A DNA stretch of 17,431 nt from Bacteroidales bacterium 45-6. Lineage in GTDB: Bacteria > Bacteroidota > Bacteroidia > Bacteroidales > Dysgonomonadaceae. How positions within the stretch are numbered: position 1 is the stretch's first letter; each line of letters begins with the position of its first letter. This document shows positions 1-6,457 of the stretch, piece after piece. Position numbers and translations under genes: made by a program. The notes below the pieces were generated by a model, which ran no database searches, was not told where the DNA came from, and was given only the letters and a program-made list of their open reading frames with translations. The stretch lies in assembly GCA_001897035.1 (NCBI GenBank), contig MKRS01000156.1, positions 1 to 17,431 of the forward strand, given 5' to 3'.

Positions 1-7
1 TATATGG

Positions 8-469
8 TTATAGTTTTTCTGTCATTTTTTGCGTTTCCTTTTGCAACGTTCCTTTCCCAAGTCCTTTCAGCAGACTCTTTAGCTGCGTTTCACTTGTAAC
101 CCTCAGTTCAGGTGTTCTCGCCTTTGATAATACGATGCGTGCATGCACAAGAGCAGGTTTTATGTTTGGGGAGATCAATAATTGTCTGACCGTAGAAGTA
201 ATCTGCTCAAGGGCCTTTGAATAATCAGAACCTTTCAATTCTATAAAGTAAAGAATATCTTCATCTGTATAGAGTGCATAATCGCATTTGGATGAATCAT
301 CTGTTATTATTCCTCCATCAACCAGATAAGTGGTGACATGGAGTTTTCTTTTGTTATTTCCCTCGTATGCACTTTTACCTGCCCCCTTGTCTTTAAGAGA
401 AATGATGGCGCGGGCATCGTCTGAAAGGATATAGCTTTTGTCTGCGTAGTGTTCTTTGAATGTCGGCAT
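8..469 (-). CDS. Small PD-(D/E)XK nuclease-like protein, partner of the adjacent ATPase
   Basis: The 153-residue protein has no signal peptide or membrane segment. Its centre reads Asp63 (KCDYAL), a short strand, then Glu77-Leu-Lys79 in YFIELKG, followed by a helix with Gln89 (ALEQI). This is the order D...ExK plus a helical Gln seen in restriction-endonuclease-like (PD-(D/E)XK) folds, so DNA or RNA cleavage is plausible. The family assignment is inference from the motif alone. The ATG lies 1 nt after the stop of the upstream ATPase (TAA-T-ATG on the minus strand), so the two are almost certainly co-transcribed and translationally coupled. The C-terminus is Lys-rich. It could instead be a non-catalytic adaptor of the ATPase. 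I do not recognise a named family. Confidence 0.6.
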   Translation of the reverse strand: MPTFKEHYADKSYILSDDARAIISLKDKGAGKSAYEGNNKRKLHVTTYLVDGGIITDDSSKCDYALYTDEDILYFIELKGSDYSKALEQITSTVRQLLISPNIKPALVHARIVLSKARTPELRVTSETQLKSLLKGLGKGTLQKETQKMTEKL

Positions 470-470
470 A

Positions 471-1676
471 TTAATCTTCCAAGGCTAAAAGTTGATCATA
501 TTCATCATTCAACACTTGTGAAATCTCATCAATCCGTTCAGCCTTGATTTGTCTAACGGAGCTGTCCATTATGGATTCTGCTTTTCCATTGTCCACATAG
601 AAAGCTTGTACTTTAGCGTAGCCAATATGGCTTTCCTGCGGAATGATTGCTGCAACAGCCTCTGAATTGTCATCATTAGAAACCTGCGAGGCATAGATGA
701 GGTTGTTGATGGAAGACAATATATACGGGCTATGGGTGGTTAGAGTCAGTGTATGGTCGGGATTCGAATTGATGGTTTTCACCAATTGATACACCAAGTC
801 CCGTTGAGTCTTTGGAAAAAGGTTTTGTTCGGGTTCTTCGATAAAGAGGCTGGTGTATTGGATTGCAGTATAATTTTGTTGTATCGTTATGATCTTGTTA
901 AAGTTTTCATTGAGTTTGTCAAGGTTACCATCTGAGAAAAGTTTTTCTCCATATTTCATTAATAACTTTAATTCTAATTTTTTATTTGACTCTAACTCTT
1001 TAATATTCTCAGAGATTTTATTGTTATATTGCCAATTTGTAAAATAATCCACCAAAACATATAAAGGCACAGAAGACTGAACTCCGCTAGAAGTGTTTGT
1101 GAAGTCAAACGCTCTACCACCTATTACAATTTTGTCACCAGCTTCATCCATATAAAATTGACCATCCAGGAATGGAAGTGTAAGTGGTGTATTGTTTGAA
1201 TACATTTGCCGAGCCTCAACCCAATCAACTATTAAATTTCGGATATAATTATCTTGAATTTTCAATTCCATAAAATTCGGAATCGCCGCAACAATATTCC
1301 TCTCCGAAGGTGTATATGAAATCTTCGGCTTTTTAAATAAAGCATGGTCTTTCCATTCAAAAATAGGCACTTTTACGGCATGAAAATAAGTTATCTTGAT
1401 AACATCCGTTTCGTATTCGATATAGCTATCTTCGCTCAAATATCCATCCAATTTATGGAAACGCACAAGTTCATTCGCAAAAGCCGATTCTTGCTCGAAG
1501 CGTTCTTTGTAAGTTTCGTTTAGAGATAACTTTTTCTCAATCCACGAGCAAAACGAAATCACTTTGATGATGGTGCTTTTTCCGCTTCCTTGGGGACCAA
1601 TAAATACATTTAGCTTACCGAGTTCTATATCCAAGGCAGAGATGGAACCAATATTTTTAATGATGAGATGTTTCAT
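471..1676 (-). CDS. OLD/AAA_15-AAA_21-type ATPase (ABC-like fold)
   Basis: This 401-residue cytoplasmic ATPase has Walker A GPQGSGKST at residues 27-35, a TPSERN segment at 122-127 typical of this group, an ABC-signature-like SSGVQSS at 196-202, Walker B ending in LFIEEPEQNLFP around 278-288 and an H-loop TTHSPYIL with His315. The ATP site therefore looks intact. Unlike OLD nucleases there is no C-terminal TOPRIM domain: only about 75 residues follow the H-loop. The nuclease function may be supplied by the next gene. I chose ATG 1676 (MKHLIIKNIG) over an in-frame TTG at 1688, because a -7 element at 1701-1708 leaves a short leader and the family normally starts this way. Such ATPase plus nuclease pairs often act in phage or plasmid defence. 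That role is inferred here. Confidence 0.85.
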   Translation of the reverse strand: MKHLIIKNIGSISALDIELGKLNVFIGPQGSGKSTIIKVISFCSWIEKKLSLNETYKERFEQESAFANELVRFHKLDGYLSEDSYIEYETDVIKITYFHAVKVPIFEWKDHALFKKPKISYTPSERNIVAAIPNFMELKIQDNYIRNLIVDWVEARQMYSNNTPLTLPFLDGQFYMDEAGDKIVIGGRAFDFTNTSSGVQSSVPLYVLVDYFTNWQYNNKISENIKELESNKKLELKLLMKYGEKLFSDGNLDKLNENFNKIITIQQNYTAIQYTSLFIEEPEQNLFPKTQRDLVYQLVKTINSNPDHTLTLTTHSPYILSSINNLIYASQVSNDDNSEAVAAIIPQESHIGYAKVQAFYVDNGKAESIMDSSVRQIKAERIDEISQVLNDEYDQLLALED

Positions 1677-1700
1677 TGTTTTATTCAAAATGGATTATTG

Positions 1701-1708
1701 CAAAGATA
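1701..1708 (-). promoter_or_regulatory. -7 promoter element of the ATPase-nuclease operon
   Basis: The minus strand reads TATCTTTG, an exact match to the Bacteroidetes housekeeping -7 element TAnnTTTG, ending 24 nt before the ATG at 1676. A TTG occurs at 1724-1722 but the spacing is shorter than the usual 19-21 nt, so no convincing -33 element is seen. Confidence 0.55.
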
Positions 1709-1826
1709 AATAATTATTTGGCAATTGATATTTATGGATTTCTCTCTTTTGCTTTCCTCCCGAATAAAAAAATCCCCCGCCTCTCTTTCTCATTTCAAAA
1801 CTATTTTTTATCTTGCAAACCGCATA

Positions 1827-2061
1827 ATCACCTCATAAACAAATGTCAGGTGATGAAAATCACAGCCGAAAGCTGTCACCCGACAGATGAGGCCAATTTG
1901 CAAGCGTGCAAACCACCTTCACCTAACGGGTGATACCATCAAGCAAGCGTGCGAAATGCCTTCACCCCACAGGTGACACCCTCAAACACGCGTGAAAAGC
2001 CTTTCAACCAGCAGGTGAAACCCTAATACAAACAAGCAAGCCCCCGTCACCCAACGGGTGA
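1827..2061 (+). repeat. Array of short palindromes with 43-bp period upstream of the DUF6261 gene
   Basis: Five 15-nt imperfect palindromes of form TCACC-NNNC-RGGTGA start at 1876, 1919, 1962, 2004 and 2047, so the steps are 43, 43, 42 and 43. The last, TCACCCAACGGGTGA, is a perfect 6-bp stem with a 3-nt loop. The first is the most degenerate. The 27-28 nt between them are also related: the first two share GCAAGCGTGC and the third has ACGCGTG at the same place. A looser sixth unit at 1827-1854 has arms ATCACCT and AGGTGAT with a 14-nt loop. A small hairpin, ACAGC-CGAAA-GCTGT, sits at 1862-1876. The array ends 52 bp before the DUF6261 ATG. It could be a phased operator array (43 bp is about four helical turns) or a series of leader-RNA hairpins. 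It occupies most of the gene-free stretch 1677-2113. Confidence 0.85.
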
Positions 2062-2113
2062 ATGTCAAGAGATACTATTTATACAAACAAGAACTATTTG
2101 TTAAACAAAAACT

Positions 2114-2857
2114 ATGATTATGTCAATTACAAGAATCAAACTTAGCCAGCTCCGCAACAACGAGCATTTCCAGTTCCACACCGAAGTGAAGGGCCTCATC
2201 ACCGATACGAATCCAGTCGCCATCAAGCTCGAAAACCAATTTCCGGCTTACGTGGCCCTCTACCAAGATGAAGACACAGCCTTGAAGCGGATCGCCAAAA
2301 ACTCGTTCAGCGACCTGCGTGCGGATGCCGACCTGGCTCGCGATCGGACTTTCAGCGGGTTGGCCGCCGCAAGCAGCGCTGCGCTCAACCATTTCGACCC
2401 GATGGTAACCGAAGCTGCACGACACCTCAAGATTGTGTTCGACACCTATGGCAACGTGGCGCGCCTGCCTCTCAACGAGGAGACCGCCGCCATCACCAAC
2501 CTGCTCCAAGAATTGAAGGGGAAATATGCTCCCGAAATCCAAACGGTGGGACTTGGCGGCTGGGTCAATCAATTGGAGGCGGACAACACGGCTTATTCCG
2601 ACTTGGTGAAAAGCGGGCGGGATGAAGATGCCGAACGTACCGAGATAGTGGTGAAAGAAGCAAGGAATGCCATCGACAAGACTTACCGACAGTTGGTGGA
2701 ACGTGTGGAGGCACTGATCGTGGTGGAAGGGGAAGCCGCATTTGCTGAATTCGTCCGTAAGCTGAACCTGATTGTTGACAAGTACAGCTTGACGCTGGCT
2801 CAGCGAAAGGGGATTAGCGAATCTCTTGCAAAGAAAAAGGAAACGAAGAGCGAATAA
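2114..2857 (+). CDS. DUF6261 family protein
   Basis: The 247-residue, mostly helical, soluble protein has no signal peptide. I recognise it as DUF6261, a Bacteroidetes family of unknown function often present in several copies per genome. The features used were the N-terminal ITRIKLSQLRNNEHFQF, the middle segments ALNHFDP and KIVFDTYGNVARLPLNEETA, the GEAAFAEFV motif, and a charged C-terminus (LAQRKG followed by a Lys-rich tail). An in-frame ATG at 2120 is an equally good start; both follow an A-rich stretch. The gene is preceded by the 43-bp-period palindrome array and followed at once by a strong terminator. A decayed second copy of its 3' end lies at 5169-5250. No function is proposed. Confidence 0.8.
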   Translation: MIMSITRIKLSQLRNNEHFQFHTEVKGLITDTNPVAIKLENQFPAYVALYQDEDTALKRIAKNSFSDLRADADLARDRTFSGLAAASSAALNHFDPMVTEAARHLKIVFDTYGNVARLPLNEETAAITNLLQELKGKYAPEIQTVGLGGWVNQLEADNTAYSDLVKSGRDEDAERTEIVVKEARNAIDKTYRQLVERVEALIVVEGEAAFAEFVRKLNLIVDKYSLTLAQRKGISESLAKKKETKSE

Positions 2858-2859
2858 AT

Positions 2860-2890
2860 AAGAAGGCATCCTAATGGGATGCCTTCTTTC
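2860..2890 (+). terminator. Rho-independent terminator of the DUF6261 gene
   Basis: A perfect 12-bp stem, AAGAAGGCATCC (2860-2871) with GGATGCCTTCTT (2877-2888), and a 5-nt loop begin 2 nt after the stop codon. Its core GGCATCC is shared with the terminator behind the decayed DUF6261 copy at 5255-5290. Confidence 0.85.
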
Positions 2891-3024
2891 TGCATATCGT
2901 TAGTTTTCCACCGGGCTGTATTTCCTTTTCGGAAAATCGCCCATTCGCTCCATACAGCATCTATTCTACCCAAACACCGTTGGCTGCCAACCATTCACAA
3001 AAATCCCCCTATATTCGTTCATAT

Positions 3025-3046
3025 TGGTTTGAATAATGTAAATTTG
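3025..3046 (+). promoter_or_regulatory. araC promoter with overlapping regulator half-site
   Basis: Bases 3039-3046 read TAAATTTG, an exact -7 element, ending only 4 nt before the ATG at 3051. Bases 3025-3045 match 18 of 21 positions of the repeat at 3973-3993 in front of the reductase gene (core TTTGAATAnTGTAAA). The site therefore covers the araC promoter, which suits autoregulation. The predicted start point falls at or within a few bases of the ATG, so the mRNA may be nearly leaderless. Confidence 0.6.
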
Positions 3047-3050
3047 CAAC

Positions 3051-3959
3051 ATGGAAAAAGGTGAAAACTTAGCGCATTTTTACGAGCGGCATCCCGAAGT
3101 GAATCCGCGAAAATTGGGAGAGAACAATGCGGGGATCGGACATTTCAACGTCTTCTCAAGGGACTTCTGTTCCTTTGCCGCCCCATATAGCAGGCGCGAT
3201 TATTATAAAATCTCATTTATAATCGGAAAAGGGAAGTTGTATTACGCCGACAAATCGCTCTACATCGACAAGCCGGCACTTTTATTCTCCAATCCAAAAG
3301 TTCCCTATTCGTGGGAGATTGAGGAGGGTGTGCAAAAAGGTTGGTTTTGCCTATTCAACGAATCATTTTTGAGACATGATGAAAAATTCGGAAGCTTGCA
3401 GCATTCTCCTCTCTTTCAATTGAATCGGAGGCCGATATTTTTTCTCGATGAACAGCAGCAACAGCAGATAACATACATCTTTCAAGCCATGATGCAGGAG
3501 ATGGAGGGCAAATACGAGCACAAATATGATTTGATACGAAACTACCTCCACGTGTTGTTGCATGAGGGTTCCAAAATGCAGGAACCAGATAGTTTTGAAG
3601 TTCATAAGAATGCTTCGGCACGAATCACGGAGCTGTTTTTGGAGCTTCTGGAACGACAATTTCCTATCGATAACCCGCAAATGCGTTTGGAAATTATAAC
3701 GGCCAAGAATTATGCAGAGCATCTTTCCATTCACACGAACCACCTGAACAGGTCTGTGAAGGCTGAAACCAACAAGACAACCACCGAAATAATTGCTGAT
3801 CGGATTTTGACAGAGGCCAAAGCCTTGCTCCATCACACCAATTGGTCGGTGTCCGAGATCGCCTATAGTTTAGGGTTTGAATCGCAAGCATACTTTGCCA
3901 ACTTTTTTAAAAAGTATGCGCATGTAGCCGCATCGGAATACCGGCGGGCAGTTGTTTGA
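3051..3959 (+). CDS. AraC family transcriptional regulator
   Basis: The 302-residue protein has an N-terminal cupin-like sensing region (about 30-135; GKGKLYYADKSLYIDKPALL resembles the usual AraC ligand-binding barrel) and a linker with a Gln-rich run near 135-139. The C-terminal AraC DNA-binding domain has two helix-turn-helix units at about 216-248 (ITAKNYAEHLSIHTNHLNR) and 265-298 (WSVSEIAYSLGFESQAYFANFFKKY). The next in-frame Met is near residue 147, so ATG 3051 is the likely start, although GTG at 3099 cannot be excluded. It sits 80 bp upstream of a co-directional aldo/keto reductase. It probably controls that gene and itself, because both promoters carry the same 21-bp sequence. Its own stop codon lies inside the first operator repeat. 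Confidence 0.93.
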   Translation: MEKGENLAHFYERHPEVNPRKLGENNAGIGHFNVFSRDFCSFAAPYSRRDYYKISFIIGKGKLYYADKSLYIDKPALLFSNPKVPYSWEIEEGVQKGWFCLFNESFLRHDEKFGSLQHSPLFQLNRRPIFFLDEQQQQQITYIFQAMMQEMEGKYEHKYDLIRNYLHVLLHEGSKMQEPDSFEVHKNASARITELFLELLERQFPIDNPQMRLEIITAKNYAEHLSIHTNHLNRSVKAETNKTTTEIIADRILTEAKALLHHTNWSVSEIAYSLGFESQAYFANFFKKYAHVAASEYRRAVV

Positions 3960-3993
3960 AATCTACAAATCATTGTTTGAATACTGTAAAATT
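3952..3993 (+). promoter_or_regulatory. Tandem 21-bp direct repeat, probable AraC-type operator
   Basis: TTGTTTGAA occurs at 3952 and again at 3973, exactly 21 bp apart. The two 21-mers (3952-3972 and 3973-3993) agree at 14 of 21 positions. AraC-family activators typically bind two direct half-sites spaced by two helical turns, with the nearer one abutting the -35/-33 region. Here the nearer copy ends 17 bp before the -7 element at 4011, which fits an activator site. A third copy lies over the araC promoter at 3025-3045. Confidence 0.65.
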
Positions 3994-4010
3994 AGCTGGC
4001 AAAAACAGCA

Positions 4011-4018
4011 TACCTTTG
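4011..4018 (+). promoter_or_regulatory. -7 element of the aldo/keto reductase gene
   Basis: TACCTTTG is an exact TAnnTTTG match ending 21 nt before the ATG at 4040. No TTG stands at the usual -33 distance, as expected for a promoter that depends on an activator. Confidence 0.6.
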
Positions 4019-4039
4019 TCTTTGTAAAACATTAGCATT

Positions 4040-5041
4040 ATGAAGTACAGAAAATTAGGAAATACAGACGAGCGCCTTTCCGCCATTGGATTAGGTTGTA
4101 TGGGCATGAGCTTTGCTTACGGCCAATCAGACGAAGGTGAAAATATCAAAACATTAGAGAAGGCGTTGGAGCTGGGTATCAACTTTTGGGACACGGCTGA
4201 CATGTACGCCAGTGGTGCAAATGAAGAGCTGCTGTCCAAGGTGCTTGTTTCCAACAGGGACAAAGTATTTATCGCCACCAAGTTCGGTTTCAGAATAAAG
4301 GGGGGAAAAAGCACTCCAAGTAGCCGAAGTGATATTTATTTCGACGGATCGCCCGAATGGATCAAAACAGCGGTAGATAACAGTCTCCGCCGATTGAAGA
4401 TTGACACCATCGACCTCTATTACGCACACCGTGTAGATCCCAATGTGCCGATTGAAGAAACTGTAGGAGCCATGGCAGAATTGGTTAAATCTGGAAAAGT
4501 GAGGTATCTTGGCTTGAGTGAGGCTTCTCCCGAATCTATCAGAAAAGCAAATGCCATCCATCCCATTGCTGCCGTGCAAAGCGAGTATTCGCTATTGACA
4601 AGGGATGTTGAAAATGGGGTGTTGCCCACCTTGCAAGAACTTGGTATATCGCTTGTGCCTTATTCTCCCTTGTCGAGAGGACTGGTTACCAATAAGCTTG
4701 ATTTGAACAAGCTGGAGGAGCAGGATTTCCGCAGGAGCATTCCCCGGAACAGTGGCGCTTCATTGGAAAACAATCAAAATCTCGTGGCTGATTTTGCCCG
4801 ATTTGCCGAAGAGAAGCAAGTGACGCCTGCCCAATTGGCACTTGCCTGGGTATTGGCGCAAGGCGATAACATTATTCCGATTCCCGGCACCCGCAAGGCC
4901 TCCCGACTGGAAGAAAATGCCGGAGCTGTGGACATTGCCTTGAGTCAAGCAGAGTTGAAGGAAATCTCCTCAATCTTATCCAAATATCCAAATGTAGGAG
5001 ATCGCTACGACGAGGCGGGAATGAGACTCGTAAACAATTAA
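4040..5041 (+). CDS. Aldo/keto reductase (NADPH-dependent oxidoreductase)
   Basis: This 333-residue cytoplasmic TIM-barrel oxidoreductase would reduce an aldehyde or ketone with NAD(P)H. The catalytic tetrad is complete: Asp51 and Tyr56 in DTADMY, Lys81 in ATKFGF and His130 in YYAHRVD. The cofactor-binding C-terminal segment [15 protein letters not shown] is present around 282-296. The opening [23 protein letters not shown] is typical of the AKR subgroup related to plant and yeast general-stress reductases. The substrate cannot be read from sequence. The gene follows araC with an operator and promoter of its own and ends in a hairpin terminator, so it is probably a single-gene transcript induced by that regulator. 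Confidence 0.95.
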   Translation: MKYRKLGNTDERLSAIGLGCMGMSFAYGQSDEGENIKTLEKALELGINFWDTADMYASGANEELLSKVLVSNRDKVFIATKFGFRIKGGKSTPSSRSDIYFDGSPEWIKTAVDNSLRRLKIDTIDLYYAHRVDPNVPIEETVGAMAELVKSGKVRYLGLSEASPESIRKANAIHPIAAVQSEYSLLTRDVENGVLPTLQELGISLVPYSPLSRGLVTNKLDLNKLEEQDFRRSIPRNSGASLENNQNLVADFARFAEEKQVTPAQLALAWVLAQGDNIIPIPGTRKASRLEENAGAVDIALSQAELKEISSILSKYPNVGDRYDEAGMRLVNN

Positions 5042-5068
5042 AGAGGATAAAAAAATAGAACTGGAGAG

Positions 5069-5105
5069 AAGCCGAAATGCCGGAAGGTGTTTCGGCTTTG
5101 TTCTT
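5069..5105 (+). terminator. Terminator of the aldo/keto reductase gene
   Basis: A 9-bp perfect stem, AAGCCGAAA (5069-5077) with TTTCGGCTT (5090-5098), and a 12-nt loop are followed by TGTTCTT. It lies 28 nt after the stop codon. Confidence 0.8.
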
Positions 5106-5168
5106 CAATATTTTTGATTAGGAGCATACCTACGGCATGCCCTGCCTCTCCGTCTCTCTTTTTCTACC

Positions 5169-5250
5169 GAGCGGTATTCCCTCCGGTCAAAGGGAGCGAA
5201 AGGAGATTAGCGAATCCCTGGCAAAGAACAACCAAACGAGTTGGTGGCAC
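5169..5250 (+). pseudogene. Decayed 3' end of a second DUF6261 gene
   Basis: Bases 5196-5228 match 2803-2835 in the intact DUF6261 gene at 30 of 33 positions, covering the codons for RKGISESLAK. Just upstream, a different frame (5169-5183) reads ERYSL, corresponding to DKYSL of the intact protein. An indel therefore separates the two parts, and the remnant cannot be translated continuously. The 5' nine-tenths of the gene is missing. The expected terminator still follows at 5255-5290. This is a relic of a paralogue, not an independent short gene. Confidence 0.75.
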
Positions 5251-5254
5251 GAAG

Positions 5255-5290
5255 AAAGAGGGCATCCATTCGTTTATGGATGCCCTCTTT
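5255..5290. terminator. Strong hairpin terminator retained behind the DUF6261 relic
   Basis: A perfect 15-bp stem joins 5255-5269 and 5276-5290 with a 6-nt loop TCGTTT. The core GGCATCC/GGATGCC is shared with the terminator at 2860-2890. It lies between the relic and the convergent phosphoesterase gene, whose stop is at 5323, and may now serve both strands. Confidence 0.8.
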
Positions 5291-5322
5291 ACTGAAAAAT
5301 GGAAGAACTAAATATGGAAGGA

Positions 5323-6267
5323 TTACTTGCTCCTTTTCACTTGGTGGATCACTTCGCCCTTGTTGTTCACCATGTAGAGGGTGATGGCTTTGGGTGTGGC
5401 TGAAAACACGGAGAACCCTGATTCAGGACTACAGAACACGGTGCCTTCTATCGCCTTCGGCTTGCGGCTGAGCGAACCCGAGGTATTCACCACGTAGTCG
5501 ATGTCGCTGCCTTTCACCTTTAGGTGCTGGAAGGTGTGGAGGTGTCCGCAGATGTACATGTCCACATTGTATTTCCGAAGAATTGGGTCCACGCGCTTTT
5601 GCATGTCCAGACGCTCCACATCGGCCTTTTCGGTGTAGGCATAGATGGGATGATGCCCGATCACGATTTTCCAGGTTTCAGTGGAAGCTTTCAGGGTGGC
5701 GTCGAGCCAAGCCAGCTGCTTGTCCATGTCCTGTTTCACGGCATCGGGATAGCCCTTACTGTCGTTGCGGTATTTGTCGATGAGCGGCGGGGTATCAATA
5801 TATACGATGCGGAGCGATTCGCCGTTACCCAGTTTGTAGCTTTGGGTGTAGTACCTGTCGGCCATACACCAGCGGCGGCTCACCTTTGCATAATCGAGCA
5901 CAGCCTGCGTATTTCCGCGGTATTCGTGGTTTCCAAGCACCGGATACCAAGGAATTTGTAGTTCGGGATGCTTGTAGATAAGTTCAAAATTGGTCATCCA
6001 CAAGGGGTCTGTGGTGCTTTGCACGCCCATGTAGTGGTGGGTGTCGCCCGAGGCCACGACAAACTCGGCATTGACGGCCCACGCTGTTTCACCCATCAGT
6101 TCGGCGATGGGTTTTTGATCGAAATAGCCGTTCCGCCCCAAATCGGTGGCGATGATAAAGTTGAATCCGTCATGCAAAGCCGGTTCATCACTGATTTTGG
6201 TTTGGGCATGTAGTCCGCACGAGAATGCTACCGCCAGAATGGAACATAAGATGTATTTCATCTTCAT
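5323..6267 (-). CDS. Secreted metallophosphoesterase, purple acid phosphatase-like
   Basis: The 314-residue protein has a Sec signal peptide (MKMKYILCSILAVAFSCGLHAQ) and so acts in the periplasm or outside the cell. Dinuclear metal motifs of the calcineurin-like superfamily appear in order: Asp42 in ATDLGRN, Asp75 in SGDTHHY, Asn113-His114 in LGNHEY, the His pair 205-206 in GHHPIY and His242/His244 in GHLHTFQH. Spacing and overall length resemble the small purple acid phosphatases (TRAP type), including a Tyr (79) after the GD motif that could ligate iron. The natural substrate is unknown; a phosphomonoester is likely. I placed the start at 6267 because the signal peptide begins there. Upstream in-frame codons to 6492 are unlike a protein N-terminus. 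The 190 bp between this gene and the upstream peptidase gene (stop at 6458) shows no clear terminator, so co-transcription is possible. Confidence 0.88.
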   Translation of the reverse strand: MKMKYILCSILAVAFSCGLHAQTKISDEPALHDGFNFIIATDLGRNGYFDQKPIAELMGETAWAVNAEFVVASGDTHHYMGVQSTTDPLWMTNFELIYKHPELQIPWYPVLGNHEYRGNTQAVLDYAKVSRRWCMADRYYTQSYKLGNGESLRIVYIDTPPLIDKYRNDSKGYPDAVKQDMDKQLAWLDATLKASTETWKIVIGHHPIYAYTEKADVERLDMQKRVDPILRKYNVDMYICGHLHTFQHLKVKGSDIDYVVNTSGSLSRKPKAIEGTVFCSPESGFSVFSATPKAITLYMVNNKGEVIHQVKRSK

Positions 6268-6457
6268 AGCCTGATATATTCTTTTAATTGTTAGAAGTCG
6301 TGTCTGCTGTGTTTTTGGGGATGTTCTTTTCAATGCCAATGCTGCGATCCGCACCTCCCCATTTCCGGACATAAAGAAACCGCAATTAGATTTCATAGCG
6401 GTGCCGATCCTGTTAAGAGACGGTGAACAGGGAGGAAAATGAGTGCACAGCGAGACC

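Noticed and set aside
1676..1933. Rightward open frame of 85 codons across the ATPase promoter and into the palindrome array
   Set aside because: It overlaps the promoter and leader of the divergent operon, has low-complexity composition and its end is made of repeat units.
1876..2061. CRISPR-like array (15-nt repeats, 27-28 nt spacers)
   Set aside because: The repeats are short and diverged, the spacers resemble one another instead of being unique, and there are no cas genes. A degenerate tandem repeat of 43-bp units explains it better.
2123..2869. 248-codon frame antisense to the DUF6261 gene
   Set aside because: It mirrors a well-supported family member on the other strand and has no recognisable domain; the long frame follows from the codon pattern of the real gene.
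5124..5140. GCATACC-TAC-GGCATGC hairpin as an attachment or terminator site
   Set aside because: It is a 7-bp stem with one mismatch and no T-run or second copy in the window. A dispersed palindromic repeat is possible but cannot be shown.
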